A stretch of DNA of 64,000 bases from DATBLE01 sp963808815. Lineage in GTDB: Bacteria > Actinomycetota > Thermoleophilia > Gaiellales > Gaiellaceae. This document shows, one piece after another, positions 1 through 7,537 of this stretch. The stretch spans positions 1-64,000 of the forward strand of contig CAWEGI010000014.1 of assembly GCA_963808815.1 (NCBI GenBank), in the 5' to 3' direction. The first letter of the stretch is position 1. Each line of letters begins with the position of its first letter. The notes beneath the pieces were generated by a model, which was given only the letters and a program-made list of their open reading frames with translations, did not search any database and was not told where the DNA came from. The translations under genes and the position numbers were made by a program.

Positions 1-67
1 GTAGTCGAGTCCGGGCGAGCAGTCCGGCAGGCCGCGGGCAGGCGAAGCGCACCCGCGAGAGCCGGGT

Positions 68-478
68 TTACTTCCTCTTGGCCGCCTGTTGGGCGCGCGC
101 TGCGGAGTTGGCCGCCACCGCGTCGCGGATGAGCTGCTTGAAGGCAGCTTCGTCGATCCACTCCCCTTCGCGGAGGTCGATCGCACGCCGCGTGTTGCCT
201 TCCAGGCTGGAGTTGAAGAGCTTCTTCGGGTCCTCGATCGAGGCCCCGCGAAAGAACGTGAGCTTCACGACCTGCTTGTACGACTCCCCCGTGCAGACGC
301 CGCCGTCATGAGACCAGACCGGGGTTCCGGGGGATTTTTGCTTCTGCCATTTCCATTCCTCTTGGATGTCGGGGTCGGCATCGTGGATGAGCTGCCGGAT
401 CCGAGCGAGCGCCTCTCCTCTCCAATCCCCCAGCTCTTCGATCCGCTTGGTGATGTTCGCTGAGTCTGATGCAGGCAT
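68..478 (-). CDS. DUF1801-family protein
   Basis: A 136-residue soluble protein resembling the DUF1801 (YdhG-like) family, small cytosolic proteins of unknown biochemical role. It reads as an N-terminal helix, a central region with conserved-looking WKW and WSHDG motifs, and a Lys/Ala-rich tail. The ATG at 478 was chosen over an upstream in-frame extension because a GGAGG-type ribosome site lies just before it and the extension is Arg/Ser-rich noise overlapping the next gene. It sits 19 bases after the VOC-family gene on the same strand, so the two are probably co-transcribed. Family assignment is from recognisable sequence; no function is inferred. Confidence 0.75.
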   Translation of the reverse strand: MPASDSANITKRIEELGDWRGEALARIRQLIHDADPDIQEEWKWQKQKSPGTPVWSHDGGVCTGESYKQVVKLTFFRGASIEDPKKLFNSSLEGNTRRAIDLREGEWIDEAAFKQLIRDAVAANSAARAQQAAKRK

Positions 479-497
479 GGAGCTCGTCCTCCCTGTC

Positions 498-890
498 TTA
501 TGGCGTCGGGGGTTCGAGCGGCGCAAACAGCGCGACCGTGTTGCCGTCCGGGTCGCGTAGGTATGCGAAACGTTCTCCCCAGAACGCGTCCCAGGGCTCC
601 CTCTTGCCCTCGAAGCCGGCGTCGATGATGCGCTCGTAGGTTGCGTCCACATCGGCGGGATCCGCACAGCGGAAGGCGAGCACGACCCGCTCGCGAACCG
701 GGCTCGGCAGGTCCGGCTCGATCTGCCTGATCACTTCTTCGGTGTCCCACATCAGGCGCAGCCGGCCGGGTACGTGGGCTTCCACGTGCCCCTCGCCGGC
801 ATCCGGGACCTCGAGCCCGAGCAGGCCGTAGAACCGCAGCGATGCCGCTAGGTCGGCGGTCGTGATCCCGAACGCCTCGAGCTCGGCCAC
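498..890 (-). CDS. VOC superfamily (glyoxalase/bleomycin-resistance-like) protein
   Basis: About 130 residues with the paired beta-alpha-beta layout of the vicinal oxygen chelate fold: an N-terminal unit (AFGITTADLAASLRFY) and a C-terminal unit ending in the typical RDPDGNTVALF strand. Such proteins bind a metal or ligand in a small dimeric cavity; the substrate cannot be told from sequence. A GTG at 890 is the most likely start because it immediately precedes the first strand. The frame stays open to 1070, but that part is low-complexity and overlaps the ligD gene. No strong ribosome site is visible, so translation may depend on coupling or start elsewhere. Confidence 0.75.
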   Translation of the reverse strand: MAELEAFGITTADLAASLRFYGLLGLEVPDAGEGHVEAHVPGRLRLMWDTEEVIRQIEPDLPSPVRERVVLAFRCADPADVDATYERIIDAGFEGKREPWDAFWGERFAYLRDPDGNTVALFAPLEPPTP

Positions 891-990
891 GGCGAGACGA
901 TAACTGCGGTGTGCAGTCCTTTGTTGACCGGTCGAGGCCTCGGAACTCACCTCCGCAAAGCGAATCGAGGAGCCGACGATCGAGGCTTGG

Positions 991-1896
991 TCAATCGCTG
1001 AGCGCATCGAGACGGCGGGCGGCCGGCGCGAGCGGTCGGGGATCCTCCAGCACCGGAGCGAACAGGTCACCGTGCCGAGCGATCCGCTCCAGCGCGACGG
1101 CCATCCCGAAATCGCTCGGGCGGAGACCGGATCTGAGCTCCTCCCATCGCAACGGTGTGGACACGGGCGCGCCGGGCTTCGGGCGCACCGAGTAGACGGA
1201 TGCGATCGTCTTCCCCCAGCCGTTCTGGCGGTGATCGACGAGGACGCCGTGCCGCTTCTTCTTCAGCCACTCCGTCGTCACCTTGCCCGGATGGCTCCGC
1301 TCGAGCAGCCGCGAGGCGCGCTCGGCGAACGCGTACGTCTGCTCGAACGTCGAACGGCGCGTGATCGGCGCGACGACGTGGATGCCGTCGGCGCCGCTCG
1401 TCTTCACGTACCCCGGCAGCTCGACCTCGTCGAGCAGCGCCCGGATCAGGTGCGCGACCTCGATCGCGAGCTCGAAGCCGCCGTCCGGCGGGTCGAGATC
1501 GAAGAGGACGAAGCCCGGCCGGTGCGGCTTGTCGACGCGCGAATACCACGCGTTCATGTCGACGCAGTTCATCTGCACCATCCAGAGCACGGCCTCGACC
1601 GAATTGAGCAGCGGGAAATCGACGAGCCGGGAATCCCCCTCGCGCGGGAAGGTTCTGAACCGGCGCGTGGGAATCCACACCGGCATCCCCCTCGGCGCCT
1701 GCTTCTGGAAGAACACCTCGCCGTTGATCCCGTGCGGGTAGCGCTTCATCGTGAAGGGCCGGTCGCGCAGGTGCGGGACAAGCGTCCGGCCAACCTCGCG
1801 GTAGTAGTCGAACACGTCGCCCTTCGTGATCCCGTCCTCCGGAAAGAGGACACGATCCGGGCTCGAGAGATTCACAGTCCTCGTCGTCACGGCCAT
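991..1896 (-). CDS. ligD: LigD-type NHEJ polymerase (primase-polymerase) domain protein
   Basis: 301 residues covering only the archaeo-eukaryotic primase-like polymerase domain of bacterial LigD, which adds nucleotides to broken DNA ends during non-homologous end joining. Visible family landmarks are an N-terminal NLSSPDRVLFPEDGITKGD block, the metal-binding FDLDPPDGG (two Asp) near residue 130, the SGADGIHVV strand, and the HRQNGWGKTI segment. No ligase or 3'-phosphoesterase domain is attached, and no Ku gene is present in the window. Stand-alone polymerase-domain genes occur in many actinobacteria. The ATG at 1896 begins a typical N-terminus. The next 180 bases upstream hold nothing recognisable. 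Confidence 0.9.
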   Translation of the reverse strand: MAVTTRTVNLSSPDRVLFPEDGITKGDVFDYYREVGRTLVPHLRDRPFTMKRYPHGINGEVFFQKQAPRGMPVWIPTRRFRTFPREGDSRLVDFPLLNSVEAVLWMVQMNCVDMNAWYSRVDKPHRPGFVLFDLDPPDGGFELAIEVAHLIRALLDEVELPGYVKTSGADGIHVVAPITRRSTFEQTYAFAERASRLLERSHPGKVTTEWLKKKRHGVLVDHRQNGWGKTIASVYSVRPKPGAPVSTPLRWEELRSGLRPSDFGMAVALERIARHGDLFAPVLEDPRPLAPAARRLDALSD

Positions 1897-2078
1897 GTGA
1901 TGGCTGTACCACGCAAGGCCCCTCGCAACGGCGCCCTGCAGGTGCAGCAGTGGAAGTACATCGTGCCGTTACGGAAGACTCGAACGTCGAGGAGCTCGAG
2001 CGTCACGTGGATTTTCCTGTCGGCGAGGCACTTCCCCGACGGCCGAAAATCTAAGGGCGATACCACTTAACGCGTCGT

Positions 2079-2753
2079 CTATCGCGCTTGCGCTGCGGTC
2101 TCGACGCGGATGAACTGGTAGACCAGTGCTCCGGTTGCGGTGCCGAGCACGGGTGCGATCAGGTACAGCCAGAGTGCGTGGAGGTCGCCGGCGACGATGG
2201 CGGGGCCGACGGACCGGGCGGGGTTCATCGATGCGCCGGAGATCGGCCCGCCGAACATCGCGTCGAGACCGATCGTTCCGCCGATGGCGATCGCGGCTGC
2301 TTCGCCCACCGCGCGGCTGTCCGTGGCGACTGCCATCACCACGAACATGAGGAACCCGCTGAGGATGAACTCCCAGAGGAACGACTGGCTCTGGGATCCC
2401 GAGGGCAAGGTTGCCCCGACATGGGCGACGTTGCCCAGTGAACCGCGCAATATCGCGGCCGCCGCGAGTGCGCCGACGAGTTGAGCGATCCAGTAGAAGC
2501 CCGCTCGCGGCCAGGGAAAGTGGCGGGTCAGGGCGAACGCGAACGTGACGGCCGGGTTGAAGTGAGCGCCGGAGACGTGGCCGATCGCATAGATCATCGC
2601 CATGATCACCAGGCCGAAGGTGATGGCGACGCCGACATGTCCAAGGGCTTGCGTCTTGGCATCGACCATGATTGCTCCCGCCCCGGCAAAGACGAGCGCG
2701 AAGGTCCCGAACGCCTCGGCGACGAGGACCCGTGCTAGTTGCCGGCGCGGCAC
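2079..2753 (-). CDS. aqpS: Aquaglyceroporin of the arsenic operon (AqpS-like)
   Basis: A six-helix MIP-family channel of about 224 residues. Both half-helix signatures are present: HFNPAV after the second helix and SMNPARS after the fifth. In arsenic operons such channels can pass trivalent arsenic or methylated arsenicals down their gradient. The start is taken as the GTG at 2753, directly after the arsM stop; the open frame runs further up but that part is antisense-like noise inside arsM. The gene is last in arsC-arsM-aqpS and should be translationally coupled. The arsenic role is inferred from neighbours; the channel family is clear. Confidence 0.87.
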   Translation of the reverse strand: MPRRQLARVLVAEAFGTFALVFAGAGAIMVDAKTQALGHVGVAITFGLVIMAMIYAIGHVSGAHFNPAVTFAFALTRHFPWPRAGFYWIAQLVGALAAAAILRGSLGNVAHVGATLPSGSQSQSFLWEFILSGFLMFVVMAVATDSRAVGEAAAIAIGGTIGLDAMFGGPISGASMNPARSVGPAIVAGDLHALWLYLIAPVLGTATGALVYQFIRVETAAQAR

Positions 2754-2754
2754 C

Positions 2755-3609
2755 TCAGCAACAACCGGAGCCCGATTCCGAAAGAGCGACCGGGAGCATA
2801 GTCGTAACGGTGTCGGGCTTTGCGGCCTTGACAATGGCGGCGTGCATCCCGTCGGCCACTTGGTTGGTGAAGGTGACCGAGACATCGGTGAACCCCGCCG
2901 CCTCCAGACCGGCTTCGTACTCGCCCTTCGCGAGGGCGCCTGCGATGCAGCCCACGTAACTCCCCCGTTCGGCACGCTCTTGCGGTGTCAGCCAGTCTTC
3001 TGCGACGACATCAGAGATGCCAATCCGCCCGCCGGGCCTCAGCACCCGAGCCATCTCGGTGAGCACGGCAGGCTTGTCGGTCGAGAGGTTGATCACGCAG
3101 TTCGAGATGACGACGTCAACGCTCGATGCCGGTAGCGGGACGTTCTCGATCTCGCCTTTCAGGAAGATCGCGTTTCGCACTCTCGCCTTCGCCGCGTTGC
3201 GCTGAGCGAGCGCGAGCATCTCATCGGTCATGTCCAGTCCGTAGGCGAGGCCCGTCGGGCCGACACGCCGAGCCGACAGGATCACGTCGATCCCGCCACC
3301 CGAACCGAGGTCGAGGACTGTCTCGCCCTCACGCAGCTCCGCCACCGCCGCCGGGGTGCCACAGCCGAGGCTTGCCCGAGCGGCCGTCTCGGGCAACTCA
3401 TCTCGTTCCTCGTTGCTGTAGAGCGCCTGGCCGAAATCGTTGGGCGTTCCGCCCCCGCAGCACTCGTCGCCGCAGCAACCATCCGCACGCGAACTGTCCG
3501 TGCAGCACGTCGAGCCGCAATCACAGCCACTCCCGTCCTCGACCCGTTGAGCCGCCTCGGCGTATCGCTTGCGGACTTCCTCGCGCAGCGCATCCGCTCC
3601 TGCCGTCAC
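2755..3609 (-). CDS. arsM: Arsenite S-adenosylmethionine methyltransferase
   Basis: 284-residue class I SAM methyltransferase that methylates trivalent arsenic. The SAM motif DLGSGGGID lies at residues 100-108. The three cysteines expected to bind arsenic are visible at about 83 (SLGCG), 171 (SNCV) and 221 (VGCIAG). An unusual N-terminal stretch (residues 29-52) is very cysteine-rich, with CDCGSTCC and CCGDECCGGG, and may carry extra thiol ligands. Translation starts at a GTG (3609) that overlaps the arsC stop as GTGA, so arsC and arsM are coupled. The product could be volatile or exported methylarsenicals; which one is not visible. Confidence 0.93.
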   Translation of the reverse strand: MTAGADALREEVRKRYAEAAQRVEDGSGCDCGSTCCTDSSRADGCCGDECCGGGTPNDFGQALYSNEERDELPETAARASLGCGTPAAVAELREGETVLDLGSGGGIDVILSARRVGPTGLAYGLDMTDEMLALAQRNAAKARVRNAIFLKGEIENVPLPASSVDVVISNCVINLSTDKPAVLTEMARVLRPGGRIGISDVVAEDWLTPQERAERGSYVGCIAGALAKGEYEAGLEAAGFTDVSVTFTNQVADGMHAAIVKAAKPDTVTTMLPVALSESGSGCC

Positions 3610-4238
3610 CTTCCCTCCTCCAGCTCGGCGATCAAGCGCTGGACGCGCCGATCGATCTCATCGCGGATGCGGCGCACCGTCTCCACGTTCTCGCCGGCCG
3701 GGTCCTCCAGCTCCCAGTCCTCGTACCGCTTGCCCGGGTAGATCGGGCAGGCATCGCCGCAGCCCATCGTGATCACGACATCAGCGGCCCGGACGACCTC
3801 ATCGGTCAGCGGCTTGGGGAACTCCTCGGTCATGTCCACTCCGATCTCGGACATCACCTGGATCACAGCCGGGTTGATCTCATCGCCAGGGGCGCTCCCT
3901 GCCGATCGGACGTGGACACGGCCCTCCGACCGGAGCTTCACGAGACCAGCGGCTATCTGAGAGCGACCCGCGTTGTGGACGCAGACGAACAGGACCTCCG
4001 GCTGCTCCTTCACGAGCGTCCCTTCTGCCTGGGCGAGCGCTCGCAGTCGCTCACGAGCGAACCGGTGCGCGAGCACCGGTACGTAGACGTTGATTCGAGC
4101 ACCGCCGAGGAGATCGAGCGACTCGGCGATGTAGCGCGCGATGGTCTCTTCCGAGAAGACACCTTTGAACTCGCCCGCCAAAGCCTCGGCTGCCTGGTTG
4201 ACGTGATGCTGCGTGACCGGATCGAGAACTTCTGCCAT
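3606..4238 (-). CDS. arsC: Arsenate reductase with N-terminal helical domain
   Basis: About 210 residues. Residues 1-75 form a helical domain of the kind found in front of some actinobacterial arsenate reductases. The rest is the low-molecular-weight phosphatase fold, with the catalytic loop CVHNAGR at 86-92 (Cys nucleophile, Arg) and a later GCGDACP and ELEDPAG. The enzyme reduces arsenate to arsenite, feeding ArsM. The ATG at 4238 has an AGGAGG ribosome site. The frame continues upstream to 4334 across the promoter region, which is unlikely to be coding. The gene is first in the operon and divergent from arsR. Confidence 0.92.
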   Translation of the reverse strand: MAEVLDPVTQHHVNQAAEALAGEFKGVFSEETIARYIAESLDLLGGARINVYVPVLAHRFARERLRALAQAEGTLVKEQPEVLFVCVHNAGRSQIAAGLVKLRSEGRVHVRSAGSAPGDEINPAVIQVMSEIGVDMTEEFPKPLTDEVVRAADVVITMGCGDACPIYPGKRYEDWELEDPAGENVETVRRIRDEIDRRVQRLIAELEEGR

Positions 4239-4249
4239 CGTCGCCTCCT

Positions 4250-4307
4250 GACATCGACCACCATCGATGGCATCTTGCACGAGGACATCGACGCGTGTCA
4301 ATATGAT
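4250..4307. promoter_or_regulatory. Divergent arsC/arsR promoter and candidate ArsR operator
   Basis: Toward arsC, a perfect TTGACA (4301-4296) is followed after 18 bases by CAAGAT (4277-4272). Toward arsR, TATGAT at 4302-4307 is placed so that transcription would begin at about the ATG (4315), giving a near-leaderless arsR message. The two promoters overlap. The 9-base word GACATCGAC occurs twice (4250-4258 and 4284-4292), and a palindrome CCATCGATGG lies at 4261-4270. Either could form the ArsR site, so one bound repressor would shut both directions. Box matches are seen; the operator role is inferred. Confidence 0.6.
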
Positions 4308-4314
4308 CTGAGCA

Positions 4315-4644
4315 ATGCAACCCATAGCCACCATCGTCTCCTGCTGCGCTCCCCTGCTTCAAGAACCGCTGGAGGCGCACGAAGCCGATCAACTCGCCGC
4401 CGCACTCAGGGTGCTGGCCGACCCGGCACGACTCCGGCTCCTGAGCCTCATCCAGGCCCAGCCCGACTCGGAGGCCTGCGTCTGCCATCTCACAGAGCCG
4501 CTCGGCCTGAGCCAGCCGACCGTCAGCCATCACCTGAAGGTTCTGGTCCAAGCCGGACTGCTTGCTCGCGAGCAGCGGGGAAGCTGGGCCTACTACCGGG
4601 TCCTCCCCGAGCCGCTGGCGGCGATCCGCGACGTACTGGGTTAG
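4315..4644 (+). CDS. arsR: ArsR-family arsenic-responsive repressor
   Basis: 109-residue winged-helix repressor. The recognition helix region reads LSQPTVSHHLKVL, typical of ArsR/SmtB proteins. Candidate arsenic-binding thiols are C10-C11 (SCCAPL) and C55/C57 (ACVCHLTE); the latter matches the common CVC position at the start of the DNA-binding helix. Binding of As(III) would release DNA and induce arsC-arsM-aqpS. It is transcribed divergently from arsC over overlapping promoters, with essentially no 5' leader. Convergent with the CDF gene downstream. Confidence 0.92.
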   Translation: MQPIATIVSCCAPLLQEPLEAHEADQLAAALRVLADPARLRLLSLIQAQPDSEACVCHLTEPLGLSQPTVSHHLKVLVQAGLLAREQRGSWAYYRVLPEPLAAIRDVLG

Positions 4645-4733
4645 CCGCCCGCCGGCCAGCCGGCAAGGCGCGTGGGGGCGGCCAAGACGCTGCTCTGGCC
4701 ACGCTCTCGGACGTCGAACGCGAGGTATCTCGG

Positions 4734-5510
4734 TTAGTGCCCGTGCGACTCGATCATCTCGCCGGGTTCGGTCATGGAGACCGTACGCCAGGACTGCCAG
4801 GTGATGCGAAGGATCACGAGTGTGATGACCAGGCCGATGATCGGGTCAGCCAGCGGCGCACCGAGCGCGACGATGGCTGCGCTTGCCAGGACGCCGAGGC
4901 TGACGAAGCCGTCGCTGCGAGCATGGTTGCCGTCAGCGATGAGTGCCGGGCTGTTCAGGCGGTTGCCCGCGCGTGAACGAATCCGCGCCGCGATCTCGTT
5001 GCCTGCGAAGCCGATCACGCCTGCTGCCGCGAGCCACCACAGGTGTGTGAGTGTGTGGGGGTGAACGAAACGGAGGATCGTCTGCACGAGCGCCACGCAG
5101 GCGCTCACGAAGATCGTGAACACCACCGCGAAACCGGCCCACCGCTCGCCTCGAGCGCTTCGCAGCAAGAACGCGAGGCCGAGCGGAATCGCGGTCAGAG
5201 CATCCCCGAAGTTGTGGATCAGGTCGGCCAGTAGCGCCACGCTGAGCACGTGTACGTAGATCGCGGTTTGTGCCGCTGCAGTGAACGTGAGAACAATGAG
5301 GCTCAGCGAGACAGCCTTGACCCCGGCCCGCGAGCGGATGATCGAGCGATCAACGAGCGGGCCGTGCGAGTGGCCGTGCTCGGGTTCGTGCGCTTCGGCG
5401 GCAGGCTGCGACGGGTGCGGTAGCACGAGATGGCGATGTCGCCCGCCGTGCGGATGGCTGTGGACGTGGTGTCCATGCCGATGCAAGACGCCGACACTCG
5501 AACCGCCCAT
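4734..5510 (-). CDS. Cation diffusion facilitator (CDF) metal transporter
   Basis: 258 residues with a His-rich N-terminus (several HxH repeats in residues 11-50) and about six membrane helices. The two HxxxD-type metal sites of the CDF transport centre are visible as HNFGD in helix 2 and NHARSDG in helix 5. The protein ends soon after helix 6 and lacks most of the usual C-terminal cytoplasmic domain, so it is a short form of the family. Zinc, cobalt or a similar divalent ion is likely; arsenic transport is not expected. It lies convergent to arsR, so its link to the arsenic genes is only positional. Confidence 0.85.
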   Translation of the reverse strand: MGGSSVGVLHRHGHHVHSHPHGGRHRHLVLPHPSQPAAEAHEPEHGHSHGPLVDRSIIRSRAGVKAVSLSLIVLTFTAAAQTAIYVHVLSVALLADLIHNFGDALTAIPLGLAFLLRSARGERWAGFAVVFTIFVSACVALVQTILRFVHPHTLTHLWWLAAAGVIGFAGNEIAARIRSRAGNRLNSPALIADGNHARSDGFVSLGVLASAAIVALGAPLADPIIGLVITLVILRITWQSWRTVSMTEPGEMIESHGH

Positions 5511-5692
5511 GTGAGAGTCACAGTAGCCGCGCGCAGCGGATCACAAGCGGGCTGAGTGGTGGCCCGAAACATTCTCGGGACACGCCACCCGGAGTGTTGC
5601 CAGTGTGGAAACGAAAGGCCCCGCATCATCGACGGCCGGCGCACGGCCAGCCGAGGACTCATGGCCTGACGGGCGGCAATCCCCCCTGATCG

Positions 5693-6775
5693 TCATCTGC
5701 CGGCCTGCGGTGGCGCGGTGGGTAGTTGCACCGTGACGCGGAGCCCGCCTTCGTTCCGGGGGGTGAGGGCGAGGGTTCCGTCGTGTGCTTGGGTGATGCT
5801 CTTGACAATTGCCAGGCCGAGGCCGACACCTGCGTGGTCGGTGCGTATGCGTTCGGTGCCGCGTAGAAACGGCTCGGCAAGCGTGGCAACCAATTCTGGG
5901 GTGAGGTTCTCGCCGGTGTTCTCGACGGTGAGCACCGCATTCTTGGGCTGAACGCTGGTCGTGATCCACACACTGCCTTCTTCGGGCAGGTTGTGGACGA
6001 TCGCGTTGTGCACGAGGTTCGTCGCCAACTGCAGCAGGAGCGCGTGTGAGCCGATGGTGGGGGTCATGTCGCCGGAGGTCTCGATGGTGAGGCCGCGCTC
6101 TTCTGCGAGCGGAAGGAGTGTTTCAATGGCTTCTTCCGCTACGAGGGACAGGTCGACGTGTTCTCGTGTGAATGACCGCTGGTCGGCGCGGCTGAGCAGG
6201 AGCAATGCCTCGGTGAGGTCGATCGCTCGGGTGTTGACGGCGCGGAGGCGGTTGACGAGCTCGTCGGCGTCACCGTTCGGATCATTGCGGGCGACGTCGA
6301 GGAGTGTCTGCGTGATCGCCAGCGGTGTGCGCAGTTCGTGGGAGGCGTTGGCTGCAAATCTCTGCTGTTCGGCGACGTGAGCTTCGAGCCGGTCGAGCAT
6401 GGTGTCGAAGGCATCGGCGAGCTCGCGGAACTCGTCTCTGCGGCCCGGTAGCTGGATTCGGTGGGAGAGCGATCCGCTCGCTGCGATGCGTGTGGCGTCC
6501 GTGATGCGGGTCAGCGGGGCGAGCACCTGGCCGGCGAGAATCCACCCTCCCAACAGTCCGAATACCAGCAGGAACCCCATCACGATGGCTGCCGTCGGAG
6601 CGAACGCGCGCAGGAGGTCGGCGTGGCTGCGCACCAGGAAGACCACACCAGGGTGCACACCGCGTGAAAGGGAGAAGTACCCGACGGCGAGCAGCACGGC
6701 ACCTGCGAGCATGAGGAAGCCGGCGTAGCTGAGAGTGAGCTTGAGGCGAACGCTCAACCCAGGGGCTCTATCCAC
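5693..6775 (-). CDS. Two-component sensor histidine kinase
   Basis: 360-residue membrane kinase: helix at about 12-34, a short extracytoplasmic loop, helix at about 60-82, HAMP linker to about 130, dimerisation domain with the phospho-accepting His146 in SHELRTPLA, and a HATPase domain with an N-box (NLVHNAIVHN) and GVGLGLAIVKS. The GTG start at 6775 overlaps the end of the response regulator gene by 8 bases, so both are coupled. The short sensor loop gives little hint of the signal. The neighbouring cell-wall peptidase suggests an envelope signal, as in VanRS/CseBC-type systems, but this is inference. Confidence 0.92.
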   Translation of the reverse strand: MDRAPGLSVRLKLTLSYAGFLMLAGAVLLAVGYFSLSRGVHPGVVFLVRSHADLLRAFAPTAAIVMGFLLVFGLLGGWILAGQVLAPLTRITDATRIAASGSLSHRIQLPGRRDEFRELADAFDTMLDRLEAHVAEQQRFAANASHELRTPLAITQTLLDVARNDPNGDADELVNRLRAVNTRAIDLTEALLLLSRADQRSFTREHVDLSLVAEEAIETLLPLAEERGLTIETSGDMTPTIGSHALLLQLATNLVHNAIVHNLPEEGSVWITTSVQPKNAVLTVENTGENLTPELVATLAEPFLRGTERIRTDHAGVGLGLAIVKSITQAHDGTLALTPRNEGGLRVTVQLPTAPPQAGR

Positions 6776-7463
6776 TGTCTCCTCCCTCAGCCCCGGCGCC
6801 TGGTTGCGTGTCGATGCGGTAGCCGACGCCGGCCACGGTGGCGATGATCCACGGTTCGCCGAGGCGTTTGCGCAGTCCGGAGACCGTGATGCGCACGGCG
6901 TTGGTGAACGGGTCTGCGTTCTCGTCCCACGCCCGTTTCAGTAGCTCTTCGGCGCTGACGACACCGCCTTCGGCAGCGACGAGGACTTCGAGCACTGCGA
7001 ACTGCTTCCTGGTCAGCGCGACGTAGCGGTCGTCGCGGTAGACCTCGCGGCGGAACGGGTCCAGACGCAAACCTGCGATCTCTCGGACGGGCGGCCTGTT
7101 GTGTGCGCGTCTGCGGTCGAGCGCTCTGAGGCGGAGCACGAGTTCTCGGAGCTCGAACGGCTTCGTGAGATAGTCGTCGGCGCCGAGCTCGAACCCGGTG
7201 GCCTTGTCGTCGAGACGGTCGGCGGCGGTGAGCATGAGGATCGGCATGCCGCTGCCGGAGGCGACGATGCATTCGGCGATCTCGTCCCCGGAGGGTCCGG
7301 GAATGTCTCGGTCGAGGACGGCGATGTCGTAAGCGTTGACGCCGAGCAGCTCCAAAGCGGTGTCGCCGTCGCCTGCGATGTCTGCCGCGATCGCTTCCAG
7401 CCGTAGGCCATCGCGGATGGCTTCTGCCATGTAGGGCTCGTCCTCGACGATCAGCACCCGCAT
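6768..7463 (-). CDS. OmpR/PhoB-family response regulator
   Basis: 231 residues: receiver domain with the acidic pair ED near residue 7, phospho-acceptor Asp51 (VLDRD), the LTAAD switch segment and TKPF lysine, followed by a winged-helix DNA-binding domain (about 130-220) ending in GVGYRI. It is first in the regulator-kinase operon and divergent from the D,D-carboxypeptidase gene 74 bases away, a natural candidate target. Start ATG at 7463. Confidence 0.93.
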   Translation of the reverse strand: MRVLIVEDEPYMAEAIRDGLRLEAIAADIAGDGDTALELLGVNAYDIAVLDRDIPGPSGDEIAECIVASGSGMPILMLTAADRLDDKATGFELGADDYLTKPFELRELVLRLRALDRRRAHNRPPVREIAGLRLDPFRREVYRDDRYVALTRKQFAVLEVLVAAEGGVVSAEELLKRAWDENADPFTNAVRITVSGLRKRLGEPWIIATVAGVGYRIDTQPGAGAEGGDSG

Positions 7464-7537
7464 GCTCCGATGCTACGGGCGGGCTCATGTCGTCGGCATA
7501 TCGAAAACCACATACGTGCCGGTAACAGCGCGCTGCC

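Noticed and set aside
3126..4976. A 616-codon plus-strand frame running across arsM, arsC and arsR
   Set aside because: It crosses real genes and a promoter on both strands; no protein family is visible.
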